Shown: positions 11,531 to 22,700 of the stretch, piece after piece
Layout: every line of letters begins with the position of its first letter
Numbering within the stretch: the stretch's first letter is position 1
Source of the DNA: Prorocentrum cordatum
Taxonomy: Eukaryota; Sar; Dinophyceae; Prorocentrales; Prorocentraceae
DNA length: 64,000 bases
Assembly (NCBI GenBank): GCA_963575745.1
Contig: CAUYUJ010010446.1
Location: 692,089-756,088, forward strand
Direction: 5' to 3'
Notes under the pieces: generated by a model
What the model was told of the DNA's origin: nothing
Database searches by the model: none
The model's input: only the letters and a program-made list of their open reading frames with translations
Translations under genes and position numbers: made by a program

Positions 11531-12900
11531 TCATGTATGGATCCGGGCAATCGGGGGGTCGCCCAGGCCGTCGGTGGAGGCGCCTCCGCGCCGGAGGCAG
11601 CGGGGTGTGAGCTGCAGGCTGGCCATGCCCAGCTCCTTGACCCCGCGGCGAAACGCCCTCTCGTAGCCCGCGAGCGTGAACCCGTCGAACATGAGCTCCC
11701 CTGGCTCCGTCGCCCGGTGGAGCACGGCCACGAGCTCGGTGGCGCGCGGCCGCCGCGCCTCCGAGGTCTCGCCCAGGATGATGGCGTCGTCGAAGACGCC
11801 GCTCTCGGTGGGCCGCCCGCCCTCCTCGGGGCAGGTCGCGGCGACCCAACAGCGGCGGCCGCGCGGCTGCCCTGCGGTGGGATGAGCTGGTCGCGGCCCA
11901 GCCCGAGCTCCTCGGACGCGCGCCGGCAGCCGTCGAACAGCACGAGGGTCAGCACCACCGAGCTCACCATGACTAGGCTGCGCTGCTTCCCCATCCAGTG
12001 GGCGAGCTCCACAGCGGCCCCCCAGTCTGCGAGACTTTGCGGAAGCCACGCAGGGCGCGACGGGTCCGCGGGGAGCGCGGGATCTTCGCACGCACCTCGT
12101 CGATATGGAACATCAGTGCGTGGATGGCGACGTTGGCCCTGGAGGCGGGCTCTCCTTCGAAGTGGAGCTTGTCGGGGTGCAGCTCGAAGGCCTTGTCGCG
12201 CGCCTCGGGGCTGTCGCTCGTCAGCTGATGCGTCCCCCACCAGGTCGCGAGGCCGCCGTGCTCCTGCTGCTAGACCCGCGGCGTCGCCTGGCCTGCGGAG
12301 CGCCGCGACAAGTGCCCGTTCTCACCCGGCGCGATCGTCGCCGCCTCGGCGACCGCCCGCCGGGTGGAGGCCCGGCGCTGCCAGGCGCTGGGCGGCGGCA
12401 GCGCGTCGACGCCGTCCTGCGTCAGCAGCCCCAGCGGCGGCCGCCCGCCGCCCTCGACGGCCGCCCGGCCCGGCGGCCGCCCAGCCCGTCGCGCGGAGAG
12501 CGAGGCGCCGTTGCTCCGCGCGGTCGCCGCAGGGCTGGTAGCCGACAGCGTGCGCCCATCCACTAGCAAACCTCCGTGGGCGCAAGGGGGCCGCGAGCGA
12601 CTTCGGCCGCGCGATCCCGGCAGCCGCGGCCAGCTCGCGCCCCCAGCGGGGATCGAGCAACGGCTCGTCATCCCGTCGAAGCGCGCTCCGACCCAGGGCC
12701 TCCTTGAGCCCTAGTGCAGCAGCAGGGCAGGGCCCTGGAGGATACGCGGCCGCCAGGGAGGTCTTCCTCTTCCAGATGAGCTTGCCGGCCCCGTCCGGGA
12801 CCTTCACCTTCCCCTTGAGGCGCTCGTGGGGCACCGCGCGCACGCGCGTCCTTCCTATGACCTCCAGGGCGGGCGCGTTAGCGATGAATGCCGCGGGCTT
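11531..12900 (-). pseudogene. Tyrosine recombinase (integrase) domain, damaged
   Basis: The first half of the catalytic domain is read near 11994-11880 (SLVMVSSVVLTLVLFDGCRR, with the Arg of box I, then ASEELGLGRDQLIPP). After a frame change, the second half is open from about 11862 to 11535: GVFDDAIILGE, then ELMFDGF, GYERAFRRGVKELG and LTPRCLRRGGAS. The last string corresponds to the HxxR box of tyrosine recombinases, but the His is replaced by Arg. The C-terminal helix with the nucleophilic Tyr is not found before the frame ends. Upstream (12.9-12.0 kb) the minus strand is GC-rich and coding-like but frameshifted. An enzyme of this kind would join the circular cDNA of DIRS-order elements to the genome; this copy should be inactive. 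Confidence 0.7.
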
Positions 12901-13449
12901 CTTGAATGGGGCCCCGTAGCGGCAGCAGTGGTGCTCGAACTAGTCACGCCATAACTTTCTGATCATGCTCGCGAGGGGCGGGTGCTTCAGGGGCCTCGAG
13001 GACGCTGGATTCACAAATGACTCGGATATCCCCAACACGACGGCACACCCTGACGACCTTCACCGTGAAGTCAGCGCAACCAGGGCCGGCCCGAGAGCCC
13101 GCGGAGCCCTTGGACCCCGCGCGTTCGCGACGCCCCATCGGGCGCAGGGGGGAATGAGATGAACATGAGAGACGTGACCATGAGAGATCCACTTCAGGAT
13201 GGCATGCAGGGCACCAACACTGAGGGCGCCGCGCTGCGACCCGGCCAAGACATCCACGAGAGGGTGCGCGGCCCGGCCGAAAGGCAGGCGCCAGAGAGCC
13301 CGGCGCAGTCGCTGAAAACCACGAGCACGCCCGAGAGCCCGCGGCCGCCGCGGCGCCCGCCGCCAGCCCCTGCAGCCGCCCCTGCCGAGCGGCCGGCCGG
13401 CCGCCGCAGCGCCTCGCCAAGCGCCAGAAGCCCGCGCTCCGCGAGCCTC

Positions 13450-14160
13450 GAGCCCGAATCGGCGGGGGCGCGCGCCGTCTCAATGTAGCGTCGAGCCCGC
13501 CGCGCCTCGGCCCCAGGCTCGACCGCCGCGGCGCGCCTGCAGATCGCGCTCAGAGCCGGGTCGCGCGCCCAACCCCGCTCTGCGGCCAAGACTTCGGAGA
13601 GGTTGTCGCCGAGGGGCAGGACCGCGCCGCCGCGACTCGCTGGGCCGCGCGACGCATGATAGAATCCCACCAGTGCGATCCTCGCCTCCTTCACGGAGCG
13701 CCTCGCGCCTCCCCCGGGCGCCGGCCAGCAGCCGCCTCCGGCGCCCAGCGGCGACCGCGCCGTCGGGCAGCGAGGGCGCGATGCCGGTCACGCGAGGACG
13801 TGGGACCCCGGCCTCGACCACTCTTACGGCTTCGACGGGCGCCAGATTGCTCGCCCGCGGCGCCCGCCGACCAAGGCGGTCGGGGGCCGCCGCTCCAAGC
13901 CAGTCGTAGTCCTCCACGCCCAGGTCCTTCCCCAGCTGGTGGAAGTCGGCGTCCAACCCCGTCTGGGCCAGCGAGAGGCCAGGCCCCTCCTCCTCGGCGT
14001 CGGCGAACCTCCAGCGCCCCCGCCGCTGGCAGACGTCGCGCAGCTCACCCCCGCCAAGGAGACCCGCGCGGATGGCGCAGCACTTCGTGGAGGCGCCCGA
14101 GCAGGAGGCCGCGGGGCAGCGCCGCCGTCGGAGTCGGCCCTTGACAAGGACCAGCAGGCG
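13450..14160 (-). pseudogene. RNase H-like region of the tyrosine-recombinase element
   Basis: The minus-strand frame near 13.65-13.47 kb reads LPLGDNLSEVLAAERG, SAICRRAAAVEPGAEARRA and RRYIETARAPADSGSRL. This matches the order of the RNase H-like domain in dinoflagellate DIRS-type elements: a D-N-x-x central strand, an RRAAA helix, then a W/R-x-x-S/E...N-x-A-D end. The preceding part (14.15-13.75 kb) reads RGRWRFADAEEEGPGLSLA and DYDWLGAAAPDRLG in the same general direction. The final Asp of APAD is present. A classical reverse-transcriptase YxDD box was not found upstream (14.65-14.2 kb), where only about 450 bases remain, so most of the palm seems to be deleted. Confidence 0.6.
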
Positions 14161-15023
14161 CCGACAGGTCACCAGTTCCCCTCGAACGCGGCTGTCAGAC
14201 CGATGGAAGCGGCCCAGGTTCTCGGCGTTGGAAACCACGCGGGCACGATAGCACACTCGGGGCGGGCGGAGCCAGCATGAAGAAATTCACCATGTGGCCC
14301 AGCACGATGCACATCGCTTCTCCCGCGCAGCCCGCCCGCGCACGGCTGCGGAGGTGAACCATCTGCTTCAACATCGCCAGCTCGTCGCTCAATGCATCTC
14401 CAGGGGCCATCCAGGGGCCGGCAGGCGTCGGCCCCCGCGACGCCCGACACGTCCTTCGGGACAGCGTCGTTCTTCAAGATCTTGAGTCGCTCCAGCTGGA
14501 TCGGAGCCCGGCTGGCGGCGTCGCTCGCCAAGTCCGCGCCGGCGCACTTCAGGAGGCCCGGGGGCGCGGAGGAGAACTCAATTTCCCCCCAAACAAAAAA
14601 ACGCAGAGGAGAAGTCAGCGTCGGGAGCGACGGGGAACTGGTCGCCCACCCGCCCCCTGACTCGGTCAAGCATCGACTGCTGAGCCGACGCGACCACTTG
14701 CTTGGAGGGCCTCGGCCGCCGCAGCTGCAGCGAACGACCAGCGCGAGAGGGGGTCAGACCATTCAGGGCCGCGACCGCGTCAGCGGCGAGGGCAGCCGCC
14801 GAATGTCCAGCACCGGCACGAATCGGGGGGCGGCGCGAGTCCGCACGATCTCCGTCAGCACAACTTTCACCAAGAGGAGGTAGCGGCAGGGAAAACGCGT
14901 CGCACAGCAACGTCAAAACTTCGCGGCGCGGCGAGGTCGCGGCTGGCCTCGGCAACGGAGATGCAGCGCTGGAGCTCAAGCCCCGCGGTGACGACCCAAG
15001 CGTCGCTGCACCCCCCTGCTTCT

Positions 15024-16510
15024 TCAGTCCTTGCCCGGATTGCCGTCGCCCTTGCGACCAGCCTGCCTCTTCTTTTCTTTCTCCTGCTCCTCGAGGCCCT
15101 GTCTGAGACTCCTGAGCACGGTCGCATTCGTCTTCTGTTGCTCGGCCATGTATTTGTCGAACTCCGTCGTCTTCAGGCCGCCCGACTCGTCGAAGTTGGA
15201 CTGCGCGAGCTGCTCCAGGCCCCTGAAGTCGGGCGCCTTCGGGTTCCGTCTCACAGCCCGCTGGCGCACGATGATGAGGCAGATCAGCTCCGCCGACGCC
15301 AGGGCTTGCATGTTCAGCTGGTCGCAGGACTGCATCGCCCGCAGGCAGTCGAAGGCCAGCCTGACGTCGGGCGCCACGCAGGCCCGACGGATTCACGCCG
15401 CTATGCCCCCCCACCAGGTCGGACACAAGTGCAGCTCGAGGCCCGCCGCCGCCGTGTCTGCCAAGAGCTCGCGCGCAGAGGGAGGCCCCTCGAACGGCCA
15501 GTCGGCGAACTTGGGGTCCGAGAAAAGGTTCGCGGACTCCCGCAGCAGCATGACCGTCTTGCCGCAAGAGTCGCGGTGGACCGGCATGATGCGAAGGTCG
15601 CGCCCTGGCCCGCTCCGCTCGCGCTCTAACCAGCTGTCCAAGTCGCGGTTCTTGACCCGCTGCGCGGTCACCCACTCGCCCGCTCTCTGGTCGATCAGGT
15701 GGAGACCCGCCTCCCCCTTCACCACCGCGCGGTCCCCGAGCATGCTGCCATCGGCGATCACTCCGTCGAAGCGCCGATCCCCTGTGTCTGAGACCCGCAA
15801 TTGCCTGACCGCCGCCCCCACGGCCGCGCCAGCAGCCGGCTGGTGCCCGAGCGCCCGCGCCATGGCTGCCCACCACGCAGGAAGAGGTCGTCCCGCTGGT
15901 CGGCCGCGAGCGGATCGAACCCGTACGTGCTGCCTCGTGTCTGCGCCGTCCACGGAGCAGCGCGCGCGAGAGGCAGCACACGATGGGCCGTCACATCCAG
16001 CGCCTGCACGGAGAAGTCGGGCGCGGCCACGATTCAGCGGCCTGGGGCCAACTCGTACAACAGCTGTCTGTGATGCCATTGTATATTCGGATCGTCTGGA
16101 TATCCCACCACAGTCTGAACGATGTCATTGTCCAGCGTCGTCGCCATCACGCAGGCGTCGCAGCGTCGTTGGCGTCACCGCCGGGGGCCCCGTCGAACTC
16201 GACCTGCTCAACGCGGCTCCCACGCCGCCTGCAGCAGGAGGACAGCGCCCGCCCCCAGCAGTACGCCCAGCCCCGCGGTCACCAGCAAGCTGCTAGCCTC
16301 GGCCCGCACGTCGGCACGGGCGGGCAATGCAGGTGGTCTGGGCCGCAGCGATCCAGCTGTTCGCGCAGGATGGCCAGGAGCCCCTCGTCGATGGGACTCG
16401 AGTCGAAGTGGCAAGAGCAGCTGGTGGCTCCCGATGTCAGCCGCCCGAGTATGGCGCCGAGCACTGCAGGTGTCGCGCCGTTGAATTGGTCGGGCACCCA
16501 CTGCATCAGT
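15024..16510 (-). pseudogene. N-terminal ORF of the tyrosine-recombinase element
   Basis: The minus strand from about 16.5 kb encodes a Cys-containing start and a hydrophobic segment (SLLVTAGLGVLLGAGAVLLL, near 16.27 kb) likely to span a membrane. It continues with a dinoflagellate-specific region (DFSVQALDVTAHRVLPLA, YGFDPLAADQRDDLFLRGG) and the hallmark string NLFSDPKFADWPFEGPPSA near 15.5 kb. A further part near 15.33 kb reads SCDQLNMQALASAELICLII, followed by a charged C-terminal tail (LRQGLEEQEKEKKRQAGRKG). Frames change several times. I recognise the string order from unnamed dinoflagellate proteins, but no function is established. A gag-like role is inferred from position. Confidence 0.6.
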
Positions 16511-16524
16511 GGGCTCGTACCAAA

Positions 16525-16614
16525 GAGGCTGCAGAGAAGGACGCCCCAGAGTCCCCTCGGACGATAGGCCTGAAACCGCCTAGCCGCCTCCAAACACAAC
16601 ACTCAATGACAAAT
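16525..16614 (-). repeat. 5' split repeat A1 of the tyrosine-recombinase element
   Basis: It matches A2 (11034-11125) over about 90 bases, including GAGAAGG.CGCCCCA, TCCTCGGACGA.AGGC, ACCGCCT.GCCGCCT and AAACACAAC..TCAATGACA. It marks the 5' end of the element on the minus strand. Confidence 0.8.
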
Positions 16615-18416
16615 ACAGGTTAGCCAACATCGACCTTGAGCCAGGCACTTCGGGTCGAAGACTTGTTGAGCCATTCAGCTCCGAAATGCATGGTTTCGAA
16701 ACGGACTGCACCCGAGTCGACGCACCTACCTCAGATACGCGGAGGCGGGGCATGTGATTTTCCGACGGGTGATTACCAATAGTAACTCGAGTTGACGGTC
16801 CGGGTCGAGCCGAGCCGACATGGAGCGTAGAAGCTTTGAGGAAGGGCCACGAACCTCAAAGCGAGTTCGTTCCCCATCAGTGCTCTCATTGTTTTTCATT
16901 CCGCAGGGAAAGGTTTCTGGGCCCCAACCGGCCAACGGAGGCAACACACACACACGCACGCACACACACACACTATGCCACAGCACGGCTGAGCATCCCA
17001 AAGCAACAGAAACTACAAGTAACACAACCGACGATGAACAGTGACATACAAGGTGATGCAGAGCGTAGCGGACAGTGATGAGCAAACGCCACTGACAGTG
17101 GGGCAATCGCATTGCTTGCCTGGGGGGCGAGACTCAAATGACCTGGAATTTCCTGCTCCTGAATGTGTACGCTACCCCTTTGCAGCAAAGAACATGATTG
17201 TCTCTACAGCGTGAAGTGTAACGAAAGTGCGGGGAGGTGTAAGGCAAAGCACAGCATGGACAGAAGAACGCCCGCTCTGTCGATGAAGCGACTTCGCAAT
17301 TCTGCCTCAGTTGTGTTGCCTCTTCGCGCGGCAGTAGCCCAGACAACGGAAGGCCGACTTGAAGTACCATGGGAGCGATATCTCTTGGCGAAGCCTGGCT
17401 GCCTTGCCTCTTAGCGCGGTCGCAGTTCTTGAAACGAAAGCCTTCTACAAATAAGCGTTCCCTCTGTATGCGAGCAGAAAGCGGCCGCCGTCCTTCGCCT
17501 GCTTCTAAGTCGAACAGGTCCTCGGCTTTGGCTTGTGCTTTGGCCTTCACAGGTGCACATGTGGCTTGCGCGGGTGCCTCGGGCGACCGATCAACTCCCC
17601 GTAGCCGTCGTTCAGTGCTCCCCCGGGGAACGGGAGTGAAGTGGATTTAGCGGAGGGGGGGGAGGGGGGCAATGTAGATGAAGCTGCTCCGGAGGCTGGG
17701 GCTGGAGAGGAGAGGGGCAAATAGGTGTGCTCACGGCCCTGCCATCGACCGCGGGCCTTGGCGCCATGGCGTGCCTTACAAGCGTGGTCCATGGGCAGTT
17801 AAGGCAAGGCGCCGAGCGACAGCACAAGACATGTTGTTGCCCAAAGCGTAAGTCTAGCATTACCCCGCCCTTTGCCCCCCATCACCCTCGAACTCATCCC
17901 TTGTCATTGCACCGTTTCACTCCAGATCACAATTCGCATCGTGCACACTGGATAATAATACATGATCGCGGCCCGTCGCGCTATGGATTGACTGTCCCCC
18001 CGTCTTCTTTCCACTTTACATCCCCTTTCCCTCCCTCCCCTCCCCCCACCCCTGCCTGAGGACCCCCCCCGAACCTCCTCTTCCCCCCTCCCCCCCCTCC
18101 CCCAGAGGACCCCTCCCCCTGTCCCCTTATGAGGTGGAAAGGAGTGGCGACCTCTGATGCGGACCTTCATGGGGGATCCAGTACTGGTTGACCTACACGG
18201 GGAACCTTTGAGGGAATGCGTCTACATGCGTTCCGAACGCGGAAGGCGTGCTGAAGACTTAGGGGCTCTGGCTCATTCTCATTCACTGGTTTGCTGAGTC
18301 CGCCGAGGCTTCGCCTGGTGGCCGCCCGTGGACGCCTCGTGGGCGCTCCGTGCGCTGGCTGGGTCCGCCGAGGTGTCGCCTGGTGGGCGCCCTTGGTGCC
18401 CACGACGGCCTGCTGT
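16615..18416. other. Unassigned DNA with one weak minus-strand exon candidate
   Basis: A CA repeat lies at 16942-16975 and a C-rich stretch at 17.99-18.12 kb. A minus-strand stretch near 17595-17506 reads SPEAPAQATCAPVKAKAQAK followed by AEDLFDLEAG, with an AG in front and a possible GC donor after it. It could be an additional 3' exon of the minus-strand J-protein gene, but no phase-compatible link was established. Nothing else is supported. Confidence 0.3.
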
Positions 18417-18585
18417 AGATTGCACCACGGACCCTACACCACACAGCTTGCACCGCGTAACTTGCACCATACAGATTTGCACCACATAGATTGCACCACA
18501 TAGCTTGCACCACGTAGCTTGCACCACGAAGACTGCACGCAACTTGCGCCGCATAGGTTGCACCACATAGCTTCGAATACATCGA
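18417..18585. repeat. 14-bp minisatellite, unit near GCTTGCACCACRTA
   Basis: About ten diverged units containing TGCACCACGTAGCT-like sequence. A second array of the same family lies at 19120-19266. The two are separated by about 530 bases of unrelated sequence. Confidence 0.8.
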
Positions 18586-19107
18586 CGCCTTTCTCCTGCA
18601 AAGTCTTAGACCTCCACTCTGGACTTATCTGTATCCCTCCACCTACGAGGTTCTCATGTATTACACCCGAGGGTTCATCACAGATGACAGATAGCAGCAT
18701 CCCAACCAAACCAATAACACCCCCCGCTGTCACCCCGTTCAAAAATACAATCCGTTGCACACGCAATGATGTCAGTGCGTGGTGTAAAAATAAACTGAAC
18801 ATGCCATGAGGGCCACATGCGCGCGCCCCCGAATGCACATGTCCAAATCGTTCAAACAACCTGTGGCACTACACCAATTTCAATGTCTAAGTCTGCCAGA
18901 CATAACTTAAACAGCTGTTGCTCTGCCAACGAAGCGTTGTCAGATTTCTGCGTGCGCGCACTCGCTGAATACATACCACAATCAAATGGCGTGACCATTA
19001 TGGAATGGTACGATGCGGGCGCGCATAGACCCCAAGAAGCATCCTTGAGAACTCTGACCCACAACCCAGGCACGGTGGCGGGATGGGCCGAAGGCCATTC
19101 GATTTCG
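18586..19107. other. Segment inserted between two arrays of one minisatellite, ending in a dispersed repeat
   Basis: This unrelated sequence splits the 14-bp array into two parts. Its right end (19056-19104, core CAGGCACGGTGGCGGGATGG) recurs at 42620-42667 and, more diverged, at 46386-46433. That suggests a small mobile or transduced sequence with a conserved end. No coding frame is convincing and no terminal inverted repeats were seen. Confidence 0.45.
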
Positions 19108-19119
19108 CTACGTAGATCG

Positions 19120-19266
19120 CACCATATAGCTTGCAACTCGTCGATTGCACCACCGAGTTAGCAGCTTAGACCACAGAGCTTGCAACACACAGATTGCACA
19201 ACGCAGCTTGCAACACATAGGTTGCACCACGTAGATTGCCCCACAGATACTGCAACGCATGTAAAA
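19120..19266. repeat. Second 14-bp minisatellite array (TTGCACCACRTAG family)
   Basis: About nine diverged units, for example GCTTGCAACACAT and GATTGCACAACGCA, of the same family as 18417-18585. Confidence 0.75.
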
Positions 19267-19490
19267 CGCATCCTGAGTGCGATAACGCAATGTTTGGGGT
19301 CAACGCTGGCCAAGAGCTCCCATGGTAAGATAGTCCTGAAAGCGTCCCCCAGGCCTGAAACCATCTGGAGGGGGAGGAGGAGGGAAGGGGCCTTATCCTC
19401 CCCCCCCTCCTCCCTAGACATCCCTAGGCGCAAACGTCCAGGGGGTAGGCCGAGCACGGGCTGGTCGGGCACAGCGTTGGCTCCAGAGCT

Positions 19491-19728
19491 TCAAACCCCA
19501 CTCGAATGCTGGTCGTTGGACGTTGGGCCCTGCCCCGGCGCCGGCTCCGCTGGGCCCTCCTCATCTGTGTCCTCATCGTCCTCCTCTTCCATCTCTCGCT
19601 TCAACTTCGCGACCATCTGCAGATGCTTCTTCGAGCGCTCGTGGCTTGCATAGGCTGCCTGGGTCTTGAAAGTCTTACGGCACGCCACGCACTGCAAGAT
19701 CTCCTCGTCCTTCGACGAAAGATGCGGT
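19491..19728 (-). CDS. DNAJC21: Exon 6 of the DNAJC21-like gene: U1-like C2H2 finger and acidic tail
   Basis: After a TTTTTCAG acceptor, the minus strand reads RPHLSSKDEEILQ, CVACRKTFKTQAAYASHERS and KKHLQMVAKLKREMEEEDDE. The finger is C-x2-C-x12-H-x5-H followed by a basic-acidic helix, the exact arrangement of the first zinc finger of DNAJC21/Jjj1. The exon ends at TGA 19493-19491. It lies 17.8 kb from exon 5 with a phase match. A shorter read ending at an internal donor plus a further 3' exon cannot be excluded. Confidence 0.85.
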
Positions 19729-22700
19729 CTGAAAAAGACGCCAATGAGGCTGAAATGATCCCGATTCATGGAAGCCGGAGCCGTTACCAGCACCAGCAAA
19801 ACCGATTTACGCAAGCCTGCACGCAAGACCTCCACAGTACTTAGCTGCCGTGATACGGAACACGCAACCAGGAGCGTGTTGGCACGGAGCTCAACACGTA
19901 CCTTGAGAACAAACATTTTCCACGCTGCCTTCGCCAAAACGTACACGTGTTGAATCAACACGCAGCATGTTTAACCCAAACTTTTTGAACACGGCATGTG
20001 GTGAGCTTCAAAATGGGCGTATCACGGCATCGAAGCTCCAGTACAATCTGTATGTCCTCGCGAAAACATTGATTCTCGATAAGCGCCCAACGGCTTCATC
20101 GAAACTCCGCCGCCCCGCTTCTCCCCCCCCAAGTCTAAAGAATTCGAAATTCCGCTGATCTTCGAGGACGAGCGTTTCTGGCTCGATCCTAGAAGGATTG
20201 GCGCGTCGCTCCACACGGGGGAGGCTCCGGGTTTTCAGAATGACGGGCACAGGGGTTCTGGGTTCACGTGAACCCTCGAGCCTGGCCTCCTAGTGCCATT
20301 CCTGAGCATAGGGATCCTGACGGAGCCTCGCAGGCTCATCCTGGTGTACTTCAAACCTTGGATTCACAGGGCCAAGCGTCGACCCAACAACAACACTGAA
20401 CATAGCAAACAGGCACGAGCACAGACATGAGGGAAGAGGAGGAGGAGAAAGGAGAGCCGTTGCCCGCTTGGGGTGGGGCCCGCGGGGACCCACGCGCGGG
20501 CGGCGGCAGCGCGGCGGCCGCCATAGGGGCTGCAGAGGGAGGAGGATACCCCCGGACTCCCCCTTCGGCGACAGCCCCTCGCGGCGCCCGCGGCAGGCGG
20601 CGGGCGGCGGCGGCGTTGCCCCAGGCTGCCTGCAGGCGCGGCCAGACGGCCAAGCGGCCTGAGGCGGCGTGGCACAGACGTGCCAGGAGGCTGCGAGGAC
20701 AGGCTCGACTTCTCCTTCGTCTTCACGCTGCTCGCAGTATTCTGAAGATCCACCACAGCAGCATGGCGTCGAGAAATACATGTACCTGGACTTGCTCAGA
20801 GTGCCAGGCTCACAATGAAGTGGGAAGTTGGAGCTGTAAGGGTTCGGTACGTGAAAGAGGGGAGTGGCGCAAGTGCAGTATGACGTGGAGGAAGTTCCAA
20901 CAGCGTCAAGCGGATGGTAGGCGGCGAGAGAGAGAGAGAGAAAGAAAGAGAGAGACCAATCCACATTCAGATCGGATGCCAAAGCAATTCTGGACACTCA
21001 TATGATTTAAACTCAGACGTACGCCCTCCAGCACCCAGCGTACAAGCCACCTCTCGACAATAGGGAAGCGAAACACTATAAGCAGATGGTTGGAGATCGC
21101 ATGACGAGGCTAGCCGGGTTGGTAGCTCAAGGAAAGAAGGCTGGCTCTTGCATGGCGGCGCAGGAACACGAGCTGAGCGTGCTCAAGTGGATGCATTGGC
21201 AACTGAAGCCTCTTCCAGTCCAGCGGGCAGGGGCAAAGGCGGGCATGGTGAATGCCGAGGAGAAGGTCGCGGCACTAGAGAAGAAGCAGCATATCATCAT
21301 GGACGACATCTTGTATCAGAGAACGTTGTACGATTGCCATCACGAAATATTTCGTGAAACTGTGGAGATGAGGGGGGAAGTGACGGACAATACTTGTGAT
21401 GATAATGTCGGCTACGATCGACGAATGGAGCTGGCGGCACACAGGGCCAAGAGTTCTGGATGCTCGGAAATGGAGGAGGAGCAGCCACCAACACCACCGC
21501 CGCCACCTCCACATCCCCCAGCTGGACGAGATCGTCTCGACGCACGTCAATTGACCCCGATTGTTGACGGAAGGCATCTGCGTTGCCAGACGTCCCTGCT
21601 AGAGGCTCAAAGCCAAGCATTCGCTCCTGCACGTGGCCGTGGGATTGCACAGCAGTTGGGGGCTCAAAATCCAGCCCAGGATGATGCTCGGCGTTGGTCT
21701 TCGCCACCTCCCCGCAGGAACCCGATTGTGATGATGTCGGCACCGTGTACTATTCGCAGCTCGCCAGAGGGATCACCATCGAGGCTTTCGCCGCAGCTGA
21801 TGAAGGGCGATTGCGATGGGCAGTGATCCGAGGCAGAAGTGGCGAGGATGCTCGAGCTACGCGGCAATCGCCCCTAGAGGTCAGGTTATTCCTTTGTCGT
21901 GCCACCGCCGCTTTCTGCCACGGCACCGTCGAGCTTGCTACATGCTACGACGTTGCGCGCCTCTGAACTACGGCCACCCCCTGCTCACTCTCCAGGGCCT
22001 CCTCTTGATGCTGGCGCAGCTGATGCGGGCGTCGCGCAGCCCGTGGACCCCCTGGGCGCCGCGGGCACCTGCGCAAGGGCCGCTGTTGGCGCGACGGCCG
22101 CGAGGGGCGGCGCGGTGGCCCCGGGAGAGGGGGGGTGTAAGGGAGCAGCTCTCCGGGCGCCCCAAGCCCCCCCCCTCCCCTCCCAAGGAAGGCGCAGCCG
22201 CGCGACCGCTCCATGCAGGCAGGACGTGTCAGCAGCTGGCATCATGGAGGTAGGCAGTCCAGGATTGTCAGCGACACCGATTGCTAGGTCAAGTCCAAGA
22301 GCGGCGGCGCCAGTGGCAAAAGGACCAGGGAAAAGGTGCACCATATCTGCAGGTGATGGAGCAGGTGAAGGCATATGTTCAGCATAAGCAGTGGTTGCAG
22401 GCTCAGAAGACGGCGGCTACGTTACATCAGACCAACTTGGAGTGGCAACAGCAGCGCAAGGCGATCCAGGAGCAAATCGGGTTCCAGAAGGGGCAGGCGG
22501 AGGAGGTGGAGGCTGCAGCTAGGATGGGGGCGCAAAGCCTACAGAGCAGGCGACAGGTCGTCGAGCAGGCAACCACGAACGTCGAGATCGTCCACGCCAA
22601 AACAGTTGCTAAAGAAAGGCGGGTTGATGAGGCTGGCCACCGCCCCTTTCTCAGAGAGGAGGCCCACGCGAAGATGATGGAGGAAACGGCATCGCGCCAG

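Larger units (their letters stand above)
10806..16614 (-). mobile_element. DIRS-order (PAT/Ngaro-like) tyrosine-recombinase retroelement
   Basis: Read on the minus strand, the element starts with a short repeat A1 (16614-16525) and then a dinoflagellate-type N-terminal ORF with a membrane segment. A damaged region where reverse transcriptase would be expected, an RNase H-like region (about 14.15-13.45 kb) and a tyrosine-recombinase-like domain (about 12.0-11.53 kb) follow. It ends in B1 (11320-11126), A2 (11125-11034) and B2 (10998-10806). A1 and A2 match each other, and B1 and B2 match each other. Split direct repeats A1-body-B1-A2-B2, with RNase H before a tyrosine recombinase, define the PAT/Ngaro branch of DIRS-order elements. 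The coding parts are frameshifted, so this copy is not autonomous. Confidence 0.75.

Noticed and set aside
11384-12541. 385-codon plus-strand ORF
   Set aside because: Antisense to the tyrosine-recombinase domain; Ala/Arg/Pro-rich composition follows from GC bias.
14578-15981. 467-codon minus-strand ORF taken as one protein
   Set aside because: Only parts of it agree with the element's protein order; elsewhere the convincing frame is a different one, so the long frame mixes real and shadow segments.
16630-16650. CTTGAGCCAGG as a minus-strand spliced-leader relic
   Set aside because: Only about eight bases match and the rest of the leader is absent.
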